Source of the DNA: Balanoglossus misakiensis
Lineage: Eukaryota; Hemichordata
Length of the DNA: 64,000 nt
Assembly: GCA_040954595.2 (NCBI GenBank)
Contig: CM082581.2
Span: forward strand, 9,548,001 to 9,612,000
Direction of reading: 5' to 3'
Below the pieces are notes generated by a model, which did not search any database, had not been told where the DNA came from, and saw nothing but the letters and a program-made list of their open reading frames with translations. Positions 1 to 12,000 of the stretch are shown here, one piece after another; within the stretch, counting starts at the first letter, position 1; each line of letters opens with the position of its first letter. A program made the translations under genes and the position numbers.

Positions 1-454
1 AGTACGAGTGTAAGTAGGACAGTCAAGATTTTCGCATCAAAGCGAGTTCAGGAGGGGGGGAATAATCGTTAGTTACACAATGTGATGTACTCGTTAAATA
101 ATTTCAGCCGTGGGTAGAACTGATTCTCGCGTTTCTATACCACTGGGTACAGAACTGAAAGATGAAGCGAGTAAGCACAAGAAAAGGCTTTCGGCATGAA
201 TCACATCAACTGGAAGCAGATCTGCACATCTCCATCTGCTCTGAGATTTCAATTCTTCCAACTCCCAGTTCTTCCAACTTTCTTCGCTTTGCCTCTAAAT
301 GTCCACAGGCAGTGTATATGCACAGGGAGACGGAGACAGTGTACGCGAGCCTCCCTTTTTACGAGTTCCTTTAGTAACCTTTTAAGGAAGAATGTGCCTC
401 GAAAATCAGTCTTAAACTTTCTCTCATACATGTATTTAGTTTAAGTCAACTTTA

Positions 455-590
455 GGATATTCTCTCTAAAAATTGAGAATAAAAATGGGGTTCACCTCGC
501 AAAATTTTTAATGGGAGGGCAAAATTGTATCAGATTCAAAATTCAAAATGGCCGCCAATCTCTGTGTTAAGCCTATGGAGAAAATTTAAA
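455..590 (+). repeat. Dispersed repeat family A, copy 1
   Basis: The segment runs from the AATTGAGAATA-like core through a GGTTCACCTCGCAAAATTT-like block to CAAAATGGCCGCCAATCTC. A closely similar segment occurs in reverse orientation at 41738-41880, and a partial one in direct orientation at 29645-29760. Sharing over more than 100 bases with scattered substitutions and indels marks an old interspersed repeat. No terminal repeats or coding capacity are visible, so the class is unknown. Confidence 0.7.
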
Positions 591-801
591 GTCGCGATTT
601 TCCTGAACACCCACACGCTTTATAACAAATAATTGAAAGGTCTAAAGGATTATAATTTTATTTGATATCTGTCCCCGACGGGCGTACATGTAATATTTAA
701 CCCTACGTTTAGCTTACTTCTGTGATCATGATATCGCTTTTTGCTTCGAAGTGAAAATGCCTGTTAACCTATTATTTCTTTATCACTTGACTTCACTGGA
801 A

Positions 802-819
802 ACACACACACACACACAC
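802..819. repeat. (AC)n microsatellite
   Basis: Nine uninterrupted AC dinucleotides. Confidence 0.95.
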
Positions 820-2472
820 TAATCTTGCTTGCGATAATCATACAAATGGTGATTTCTTAAATTTTAAGGAATTATTAACAATTTATCACACAGCGGTCAG
901 AGGGTTAACACCATACTCTTGAGTTACACAGCATTATTTGACAACCAACGATTTCAAGTTGTGTGTACCTGTACATGTCACACTATTGGAAATCCCGGTG
1001 CCATATGGACAAGGTCACGAAAGTACATTGAACGACAGAGCGGGAACGGCACACACACTAACGTATAATTCCAATACAAAATCCCCTGGAGAGTCATTAT
1101 ACCTTTTAATCTGAACTCAACCCTTTTAGTAAGACGAGAGGTTTAAGACGTTTGCAAAGTGTCGTATGCAACAATGCAAACATGCGTTGATGCACCCAAC
1201 ATTCAAAGCTTCCACGAAGCTTGCTGTTCCAGAATGGATACTTCCAGAGATGTGTATATGAAGTAAATTATTAGTGTACTGCAGAAAATCCTTTCCCTGC
1301 CGCCAGTAAATTCAAACTGTTAATATTTCCTGGGGTATATGGTCATGACAAAAGGAAAATTAGTCCCTATTGATGGGGTTTTATCGGAAAAGTCCGTCAA
1401 TATTTCATGTTTGTGCATATTTCATACCAGCACATGTCGCCATGATCATGAATAAAGAATTACACCAACGTTAAATGAGATATCATTTTTCTTCCGCAAC
1501 GTACATTCCTGTATTCGCCAAATATATGCAGCGTAAACAATGTATGCGCAGAATATCAGCTACTCTACACTCAATGTACATTTGTGTATTTCGCGACCCT
1601 GATTCAATGTATATCACCGTACGGCCACAGTGGGTACCAAATTAATCTCAGTAGCCGAATTATCGGTAGTCAAGGTGAATTGCATCTAATCTGTACGGCA
1701 GCTGTAGGGGGACCTTCTAGACATGTATCAGGATTCAATCTTAAATATTGATATTTTACCTTTGATATTTGAATGTAGGCAAAAATGATGCCTCAGAAGG
1801 ATTAAGTTGCTTCAAAACCGTCTCCAAACATGGGGTGCAGAATAGCAGTTAGGCGAGGTTTAGAAATGGCAGTGAATAGGCCTATACACAGTGAATACAT
1901 AGATTTTCCAAAAACACACATGAACAGTAAATTAAATGTTGCAAATTCGCGATAGATGGTATTTTAGGATTTCACCCGGAGAATACTGCAAGATAATATT
2001 ATTTCGCCAATTCTATTCTATAGACTAGTTGACGGTGGACGTCTGTTGCACGTTTTAAGTAACCTAACATGACCCGTTATACGTATCGGTATATAGAGTG
2101 TTCATGTTTATTCATAATCACATACATGAGCACAGTCGTAACACGGAATTTTGTGAGTGGGTCAAATGGCTTTCCCTTCACTCCGATAATGGCGGAGATT
2201 ATACCGCAAAGTATAATTGGGCGCGGTTTTATCGGCAAGGGGCGATCTTCCAAACAGAAGGCACCGTACGCTAAAAATCCTTTAAATGTCTCAATAGAGC
2301 TACTTTCGAGTAGCAAATGCCAAATAGCCGATAGGAAGATTAAAGTTTCTAATCCTTTTACCACTTAAGAGGGCCAACATTTCTACTTTAGATTGACCTA
2401 ACAGGAACTCCAGAAGGAAGAAAAAGTGACATCTAAGCGATACATGTTCATTTGCTATGCTTATTCGGGGAA

Positions 2473-2485
2473 GGGGGGGGGGGGG
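2473..2485. repeat. Poly-G run, 13 bases
   Basis: Uninterrupted G homopolymer, preceded by a further GGGG; one of ten long G/C runs in the window. Confidence 0.9.
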
Positions 2486-4703
2486 TCAAAGTCCTGTGAA
2501 ATGTAACACTCGGGTGCATACATGTACGACCTGTAGACCAGCGTTTGATTTACTATTTCAAAGTACCTTAATGAGCTTAGGGTCTCGAAAAGGTGACAAT
2601 GCATGGTTTTGAAATTTAACAACGTCAGGTACGAATTATTTAAATTCTTTTTGTATTTTCCACCTTTTAGAGTCTTTTCCTGTAAAAACTCATTTTACAT
2701 CATGTTGCTGGACTCCCCAGGAATCGAGTATGCAATTACTATAGCAATCAGTCACTCTGTATGTTTCCCAATGTATTGTCAAACTTTCCAGGGAAATTGT
2801 TTCCCCATCGCGATAATTCCATCAAAGATCTGAGCTAGGGGGGGCTATGCCATATCGAATGTGTTATTAAAGACCCCATAGCTGCTTTACATTTCTGCAG
2901 GGTATGTCTCTTTATCGCTTATAGCTTTGGGGAATGTGTTCATTATTTTTGTTAGAAATTTAAATGTCTCTCTGGCCTGTTCCACTGCTTTAATCCATGG
3001 TTTGAACTTGATGGACATTATATTGTATGTCACTTACATTTGGTGGTTTTTGCCCTTAAAATATGCCACCTGAGCTGCAGCAAACACAGAACATTATAAG
3101 ACGGGGCCAATACGTGTGTGTGCTCACCTAATTAATAATTCATGTACATGTGCTAATATCTTCAACTTTGCATTTCAATCGTGATTGCTTACGGACACTG
3201 CCTTATCGCCAATGGTCTTTAAAAAAATTACCTGCCTGTCCCGAGCGTGATATTAAGAACATAGTAGTATTTGCTTTGACGCTGTCTCTCAAACATAAAA
3301 TAGTTATTATTCACGAATTCTCGCGATTATTTAACCGTGTATTCTCGTTCGTAGTGCCATACACCGCTCTTAAATTGCTGATGGTGATATCATTTCTAGA
3401 GAACTAAAGCTAGGCGTCAATACAAAGCATGTGCACACAAGAATGCTACATGGGTGAATGAGGACCTCTAAGGAAAACTGTACTGTAATAAACCACTCTG
3501 TACTTTATTCCTTATTATTTTCCAGTATTCCGTGAATTGCGCAACCCACTAGCATTGAACGCCCGAAGAGCCATTAGCGGATACCCCTGCGATATATCAA
3601 TGTCCGTTTTTACTATGTTTCCATTTTTTTCTTCTGTATCATTGAAGAAAGAAGGAAATGTGAAGTTGATGGGATAATCCACAGAGTGGGGGTACATTCT
3701 TAGCGGATGGCATCATCATCTAAATGCTTTCGACATCTTCATCGAAGAGGCAAAGCTCTACCCTGTGTGTCACATACACCTGCTCGGGATACATCGTGAT
3801 TTCCGCCCATTTAAAATATCCCGTGCCTTTCAAGAAAATAATAGTTTAGTTCTTGGGTGATGATGCAACTCTGCTACTTTATATTGTGTAGAATAAAATC
3901 CTCTGCGGAAAACAAAGTTACGGTTCTCAAAATTATTCCACGTCTTGCATCGCAAATAATGTTCGAACTACACGTGTCATGTATGAGGAATTTAAAAAAA
4001 AAACGTCACATGACAACTTGAAGGTAAACTTCTTGCATTTGCGATCTGAAAGATTCACACAGACCCTACTTTTCTATAATCACACGACCATACACGATAG
4101 CGAAAAAAGGGAAGGACGTTTTGCGTACTTCGGAAAAGATTAAATCCCGGAACTGGCCTATAAATTAAACACCGGTCCATTTACCCCACGATTTGTGGAT
4201 TTTAAAATTCAATTACTGATTCAGCCATGCATTACGAATGGCATTATATTGTGTGTCATGTTTTCGTTTTGGATGTTTTAACTACACTGTTCCGCGTTGC
4301 CAAACGAACTATAAAAGCAACGTTTACTTTAGCTTATGGATATCGAAGTGATATGATGAATTGTCATACATTTATGCTAAGTGCTATACGTTGAGAAGGA
4401 TTAGCACATTTTTTCCTGCTTCATTTCGCCACCTGACGCATTTATATACATTTTTTCTCGTGAAGTTGAATAGTTTGCGCTTCCCACAGATCACAGTTAG
4501 TGGAAACCTTCTGAGCGCTTTCAGGCATTATTTACTCAGCGGTTTTATGGACTTTTACATCTCCTCCATAAAATCTGGTTTTACGGAAGGCTGGGATATG
4601 TTCAAATTGGGCCATCACGATGCTCTCTTTAGCAGCCCCTAACGCTGGCGTCAATAAAGGATTCGTACATGTCGTTTTTATGGTGGGATATGCAGAAACA
4701 AAC

Positions 4704-4728
4704 GACAGACAGACAGACAGACAGACAG
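4704..4728. repeat. (GACA)n microsatellite
   Basis: About six uninterrupted GACA units. Confidence 0.95.
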
Positions 4729-6632
4729 TAGTACATCATTAATGCACTATAAAATGCCTCGCTCCAAAGTACTTTCAACCAACATGTAGTGAAAACAACA
4801 CAGAAGTAAACAACGGGAACAACTCCCCTAGCCCAGTGGCTTTCCTAGTTGCGGTGGTGACCAGAAATAACAGCCAAACAAGGGAAGCGATCAAGGGAGA
4901 TGTTATTAATCACGAAAAACTACCCATTTCTGCCTGGGAGACCTTGATTGTGACACGTAAATATAACCTACGGCTTCCTCGCAGATGAAACATTGACGTC
5001 AGTACCGGTACCGGTGACGGATGTGGGCTGAATTCACGTGTAAACAAGCATGCTTGGGTTTCGACGACAAATATTGCGGACGTCACGACTCACCTGGCCA
5101 ATTTTTTTGTTGTTTACAAGTTGCAAAAGGATATCTAAAAATGGGTCAAGGGGTGAAAAGAGCAAAAAGGGCGATCACATTCCCGACTTACTTACAGGCA
5201 AGAGTAACCGACGCACAGACTTGGCGCAACACGATTTTTCGGAGTTTTTAACGCTGTCGTTGAAGAGAAGGGGAGTGGTTTGAATAAGATACTAACTTTT
5301 AGAATTTAAGTTCTTTTGAATGACTAATAATACCGCAAATGCGGTTACGGATCAAACGTGTCCACTTTCCGGTTTTGATTAAAATAACAAATCAAAGTAA
5401 ATTACGGATGCACTCATATCGCTTAAGTCGTGCATGAAACATGCAGTGCTAATTACTTAATACCATCTATCACTGAAAGAAGAATTGTGCATAGCTTTAA
5501 CATTTGGGCCAGAATAGATACGAAAAACTAGCCTAGATAACTTTGAGAATAAGCATTATAACTAGGACATGGGACAAAAGTATGAGCGCCGACGCTAACC
5601 TTAGGCTGGCATATTGTCCCTAATTGAGAGTATGTGTACTGTAATTGGGAAGTCTACTCATGGAGTCGTTAAATGCGTGGCAACATTGTGAAATGGATTA
5701 AAGCCCAAAGTTGTTCTTCAAGGGCTACAACGGTAATTGAAGAGGAATAGTAGAGGGTACAATCAAATGTATGTAGCATTTATTTCATATGTTTGTTTTA
5801 AATGCTGAATTAGTCTAATTAGGTTAAAGTAGGTATAGGCTGATGGCAAGTATCAAAGTTATAGGGCGATATACTAGTAGTACATGTATACGCGGACGCA
5901 CGCACATGGCCCTTGATCTTATAATCCAATGCAGCGCATCACTTCATTGTGCATTCAATCAGCGAGGTGTGGTTTTTAAGCTGGCCTAACGGGGATATTG
6001 ATCGGGAGAGTCCGGCGACTTGGTCATGGCCAAGGTACAGATTAATTTTAGTAAACAAAAAGATTACCAACCGCAAAAAAATGGGGTAGCCTATAACTCG
6101 GGGGAAGAACTGATTTAGTTCTTCACTTGTGAAATATTGGATCTAGGGCGTTGGGATTCAGATACACATGTACAGTATAGCACGCGATGTGCAACGGTTG
6201 GAGTCGGTTTAGAAGAACGAACTTGAAACTAATATACTCAGTATACCTATAGGAAGAGATAAGACAAATAAGTGCTTAGGCACATAACTACATAAACTTT
6301 AATGAACCCCCCTGAGGATATTGCGGTCTTTACTTCTTAATAAATGCTTGTATATAGCTCCATTTCAAAGGCGAATAATATCGTCTTCGACAATCGTAAA
6401 ACATTCATAGACAGCGGAACGAGCGGACATGACTGCCCGTTAGAGTGACAACCTCCCGGCGTGTGAGCGTCACACTGGATGGCATTGTGCTCATGTAAAA
6501 AATGTGAATTTAATCTTTGAAAAGCCTTGTGCGGTGGTTACGTCGGTTATAGTCACAGCTAAATCCATGAGACGGTTTTAATATCACGCATAAGTTTGCG
6601 GGATTACCGCTTCCTCTCGGCTGCCTTCCACT

Positions 6633-6656
6633 TCTCTCTCTCTCTCTCGCTCTCTC
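6633..6656. repeat. (TC)n microsatellite
   Basis: TC dinucleotides with a single interruption (CGC). Confidence 0.9.
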
Positions 6657-8733
6657 AAATGCCCAGTCAGAAGATTCTACTGTCCTTGAAGTAAGAAAAC
6701 CCATTTCGCTGATGGATAAATCAGTTTCTATGGCAGCCAGTAAAACGCTTGCGTCAGAGCACATCCGAACGTGTTATGCCTCTCTCGCAGCATATGGGTC
6801 GACCGTCGTCAACACAAACGAGGGCCAGTAATTCGTTCCAGTCAATTAGGTAACTTTCCATTTGAAGAGGCAAAAAATTGACCAAGGTTTGTAAATGAAA
6901 AGTCTCAGTAAATGAACAATAACTTGAGATCGGTGCAGCTGATCCTGTATACGGGAAAATTGAACGTGTTAAACGTATTGCCACTTCTTTTGTAAATGGA
7001 TCTTGCGCGGATGCAAAGCACGAAATTTTACGTTTAATACCGGATGGAAAGTGAGTTCATCACGGAGAAAATCAATTTTCATGACCTACATGTACTGTAA
7101 AGGACCCAGTTTAAAAATTGGTTGGTAATCTAATATATACGTAAATATGGTTATGAGATTTTAAAGATGCAAATGTGGCTTAAAATTGTCCAGGAGTGGC
7201 TCAACTGTTCTCGTTCAATATGCCTGTAAACGTGTTACTGGGATTATAATAAGCCAGATAACGAGACTGCGTGTCATCCACATTGCCACAACTTCAATAA
7301 GGGGTTGGGCTACCCAGCTATATGTTAAAGAGCTTTGTTAATTATTTAATGTGGATTTAAAATGACAATATATGCGAAGTACAGTTCTCCAATCTTTGTG
7401 TTTATGTGTATCGAAGTTCAGTGCATTTATTCGTTTGTGCACATTAAATTATCACACACTGGGATTCACGTCCCTGCGTAATTCTATGGCGGAAAGCGCC
7501 CCCTACATCCGTGATTTTGAACGTATGATCATGCCCGGTCACGGTTGCCCAAATATGGTCATTTACATCCGTCATTTCATTTCTGGAATATTCTTGTTGC
7601 CCTTGCTAACCGCGTTGCTATCCGCAAACGTTCCGTTTGTACACCACACAGCGCGAGATTCAAACTCACCCACTATTAAGTTCTTCCATCGTAGCCACCC
7701 TGAAAGCCGGCGTAAAGTTTAATTCTTTTTTCCCCAAAAAGGCGTTTGAAACGAATGAATGACAAGGTGGTCCCTGAATGTTTTGCTGAGGAAGTATATC
7801 ATTGCCCGTAAAAGAACACTGCAACGACGGTGAACTATAGTACAAGCTCTTTTGGCAAAACAAATGACGTCATATACATGTATGCACATTATCCGCTAGG
7901 GGACATGGGTGCGGTCTTTGCTTGTCGAACAATCGAAGCAAACGGCGATAAATGTTCGATTTGGAACATATTATTGTCCTCAAAATGTTACAGATCGTTA
8001 GTTTAACAATCGACCATACAGCTTTCACTGGTTGGTTTGATAATACTGTGCTATTTAGTTTCCAACTAGGTACAGTTGTATGGTATATATACCCAGAACA
8101 AAGCCAGCATACACACGGATAAAAGGTTTCATCCTACTTTGGTCAATTCATTTTTTTTTTTACAAAAATCAGTTCTTGGGCATTTATAGCCGATATTATT
8201 ATTCTGGGGGGGGATATGCACAAACACAGTCTTCAGCAAAATGCTCTAACTCTTTGCAGACTCCAAATATATAATTCAAACCATCTGCAAACAAACAGCC
8301 AAGCGTATAAAACAATCATCACAGCCGGCTCAAACATGAAATGCCCGGCTATTGTGCAGAGCGGGTTGAAAAAAATTCTGCTACACTGAAGACGCAATTC
8401 AAGCAAAATAAACCAGTCAAAACATTTCATAATGCCTAAATAATTTATTACGCTCAGCTAACTATTTTTTTTTCTTCAATATATTGGGTTCACGTGGTCT
8501 CCGTAAGAGAAATTACCCGATTGTTCTGTGATCCAGTCGCCGGGTAAATCGACCAATGAAAGGCTTGCAGGGGTTTTAATCATATGCGGAATAATTGCAT
8601 ACAAGGTATTCAGTATATGAACCCAAAGCACAGCGAGGCAGAGATGAGCCCGACATTTCACTGACAGTATCAGACACTCTGTCCGAGTAGTTTGTTACAC
8701 CTGCTCCGTTTTTTTTTCTGGAGTGAATCGAAA

Positions 8734-9049
8734 ATGGAATCGCACTTCAATGTCACCGTGGAGCCGACAAACGTGTCTCATCACAACGTCACCTTTCAGC
8801 AGGCTTTCCGGATGCCTTCCGAGATCCTCGCCGTGGTCACGCTGTTCTACGTGCTGATCTTCATCTTCGGGGTGCTGGGCAACTTTCTGGTGATCTTCGT
8901 GGTCTGCCGCAACCGCGACATGAGAACGTCGACCAACTACTTTCTGGTCAACCTCAGCGTGGCCGATTTGCTGGTGTTGGTGATCTGCATGCCGGTGGCG
9001 CTGCTTGAGACTTACATTGTGGAGACCTGGGTACTTGGCGAAGTGATGT
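8734..9049 (+). CDS. GPCR exon 1 (N-terminus to start of TM3)
   Basis: Encodes residues 1-105 plus the first base of C106: glycosylated N-terminus, TM1, first intracellular loop, TM2 and first extracellular loop. It ends at ATG T followed by a perfect GTAAGT donor at 9050. The GC content of the exon is far above the flanks, and all conserved class A motifs of TM1 and TM2 are intact. An in-frame extension upstream to TTG at 8692 exists but has no ATG, so 8734 is the start. Confidence 0.9.
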
Positions 9050-12000
9050 GTAAGTAATTTCATTGTCCGCCCCAAATATACTGGGACGATATCGTCCGTT
9101 TTTTTCTTGGGGGGGGGGGGGGCGTGTTTCCGTTTTTTCTTGGGGGTGGGGAGATATGTTTTCTTATCGATGTTTTCAAAGTTAGGGAAGGCGCGAATAA
9201 ATCTTTCGTTGAAAGAGGCGGCACCGCATATTGGTCGTCTGCAGGTCTGCTACACGAGGATTGAAATTCTTTAATAAAAGCGCAGTCTGTGCTGTACTTA
9301 GACAATCGTACAAAATATGATGGCGATATTCGGGCATACGCGCAATAAAGAAGGGAGGACAAGCTCTCTTATCAAAGAGTCGGTAATAATGGTGATCAGA
9401 ATAACCATCGTCTCCCGATCAACAAACATTTTCCTACCCAGATAAAAAATATCCACTGTAATTACCCAATGTGGGTTTTGCCTGAACAGACAGATAATGC
9501 CTATATCTTTAACTTGCACCAGCAATCTGCCGCATCATTTGTATTTCTGTACACGGGGACAAAATTGCATAGAAGTTATCTACCATCACGCCCTATGCAC
9601 AGAACGAACTTCTCAGGTGAGTACGCGCGCTCTGTCGTTATGAGAGACTGCCTCGACCTGTTTTAAAGTGTATCTGATGGGAAAGCACTCATGATCTAAC
9701 TTGTACTGTTCTTGTTTGGTGTAAAAACGGAGGTATTATTTGCTACCTTCTTCGAGTACTAGTGAGTGACGCTTTCAGGCCACTGCATGCGGATTGATTG
9801 GTTTTTAGCCCAAAGAGCTGTTCGCTCTCGTTTCACCAGCATAACAAACGCAGCGCCATTTCAGATCACAAAACATCACGCAACGCTGGAAAGGATTGGA
9901 TGGTAATGGTGCATCTAATGATCTGCGCATGACCTGTTGGGTCAGTACAATGACGAAGAACCAACCCACAAGCGCTGCCTGACCCATGAGTATGAAAACT
10001 TGTGTTGTGATGTCGACAGTTGTTTTCCTATTCCGATGATATTTTAACGTGCATGACATATGAATTAAGTCATCTAATTCGATATATCTTACTTGGGTAT
10101 TTTCCATTTGTCTACGTACGAATATATTGCCTATATCAGACATTGCGCAAAGCTTTCTAAGAAATATCTGTATTTAATGGATAAATGTAATCCGATGATT
10201 ATACACTTGGCGTTAGTCAATACCAAGACCAATACAAAATTGGAAAATGCCTATTGTTTTTTTTTCCTGTTCTAATGTATGGATGAAACTGCATTACGAA
10301 ATTAATATCTCTTTCTTATCACACTATGTTATCTGCTTATCTGAGAATTTGTTAAAAATCTGCACACCTATCGGGAACCCAAGATGTCTGAGTGTTACGT
10401 AAGCAGTCATATCTTTACGCTACAATTGAGTTGGAGTTGCTTTGTAATGACATTTCGTCGGAACACCCCGAGTTCACCACGTGGTGCGTTTTGAGTAACG
10501 TGGTTGCCTGTCACGTTTGTTTGCTGGGCGAATGTTGCAAAATAAAAGGTCGGATCAGCGTGGGGACTGACAAAGTCGTGTTTCAATAAAGTTGCCAAAC
10601 AGTGTCTTCACTCGTTAGTTGTTACTCACTATTCCCCCGGGCACTTTACTTCAGAAATGCTAAGCAGGAAAGCGATAATTACTCGGGGTAGATCAGACCG
10701 AACCAATTCAAAGAAAAGAAATTGCACACGCGTCGAAGATTGCTAGGGGAGCCCCTCCAAGTATTACATTTCCCGCGTAATTTAATGATGTGAAACCAAT
10801 TGAGTAGCACGGCTTCTTTGCTGAGAAAAAAATCGTTCTCGAAAGTCACAAAGATGTCTGTCAAGTACTAACCATAGGAAGACGATATCTAAGAAGATGT
10901 CTACGCGGCTATTTAGACATTCATATACACAACTGTACAGCGACGCAATATTCGATAAATAATTAGCAGACATGAGCGCATAAGTGTTTCACGCTTGCCT
11001 TGGTGGGCAAATGAAAGTCAATTAAATTATTTTCAGGTACTGTGCACATATTAATAATTCAGGTTGTTGTTGATAAGGCAGTTTGCCGGAGCGTGTCTGA
11101 AAGCACCTCACATTTTCCACATCACAAGTTGTCGATTACACTGTGTCGCTGTTGCCGGTTATTCCACGTGTTCCAAATCTTAATAGGGCCGTGTGTCTGC
11201 GCGGTGCAGTAATTTGGGATTTTCAAATCATTTCATAGAAGTAAACTCTTTCTCCAAATTCGGACAAATAGTGCGAGTACTTGGGAATTAAGGGGATACA
11301 ACAGTTTCTGTGGAGCGGAGGTAGACTCTGGCTCGCGAGAATGTAGTGTTGGAAGGAGACACGGACGCTCCGCAACGAGCGAGTCTTTTACGTGACTCTT
11401 CGTTTATGCACCGTGGGCTACAAGACGCTCGTTCGCTGCCCGTAGTAAAACACCGAATAATTGCCCTGTCATCAGGTGGCATCATTTATTCGAGAGATTG
11501 GAATTTATGTTTCAATGTCCTAACAGAGCCGTTAATCTTTATTGCCTTATTTAAAGCGTCTTCTATCATCACTTATACTTCTTTCTGATATAAACCACGG
11601 TGGCTCAAAGGCGACACAACGCATCTGCCGCGGCATATTGGGAGGCACGTTATACCTGCAGGCTAATCAAATCTTGCAATGGGTGTTGTAAATCACAGCT
11701 TGACCAATGTGCAATTCCGAATTGCTTTTATCATTTCCACACAAACTGGGTATTTTGTGTAAGCTCTGAAGTTGCAAAAAGGGGCAGATGCGCATCAGTA
11801 ATTGTTATATTCCACTAGAAATCGGCCTCGGCATTTTGTTCGGAATTTTCATCAACGCGACGATGTAAGACTCCCAGACATGTCACGTGAACACAGCAAC
11901 GCACCTGCGCATTGGCGTTGTCCCAGCGATAAACAAAGAATACCCCTGGCAGTGGTACATGTATCTCAAGGGCGTCTTGTTTGCGACTGAACAGACCTGT

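Larger units (their letters stand above)
1..8733. other. Intergenic region upstream of the receptor gene
   Basis: No gene is supported here. Open frames are short (at most about 116 codons), lack splice-supported continuity and resemble no family I recognise. The stretch holds an (AC)n tract at 802-819, a copy of a dispersed repeat at 455-590, a 13-base G run at 2473-2485, a (GACA)n tract at 4704-4728, a full palindromic CRE-type octamer at 4994-5001, a (TC)n tract at 6633-6656 and an 11-base T run at 8151-8161. Receptor promoter elements and any 5' non-coding exon would lie in the right end of this region, but I cannot place a transcription start. Confidence 0.6.

Noticed and set aside
7372-7722. 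116-codon frame about 1 kb upstream of the receptor start
   Set aside because: Its start is not ATG and no domain or signal peptide is visible; a chance frame is the simpler explanation.
8306-8312. TATAAAA box about 420 bases upstream of the receptor ATG
   Set aside because: A single AT-rich heptamer in AT-rich DNA, with no initiator or other core element at a fitting distance.
8692-8733. A 14-codon N-terminal extension of the receptor
   Set aside because: It would start at TTG. The first ATG in frame (8734) has a good context, and class A receptors of this type need no extra leader.
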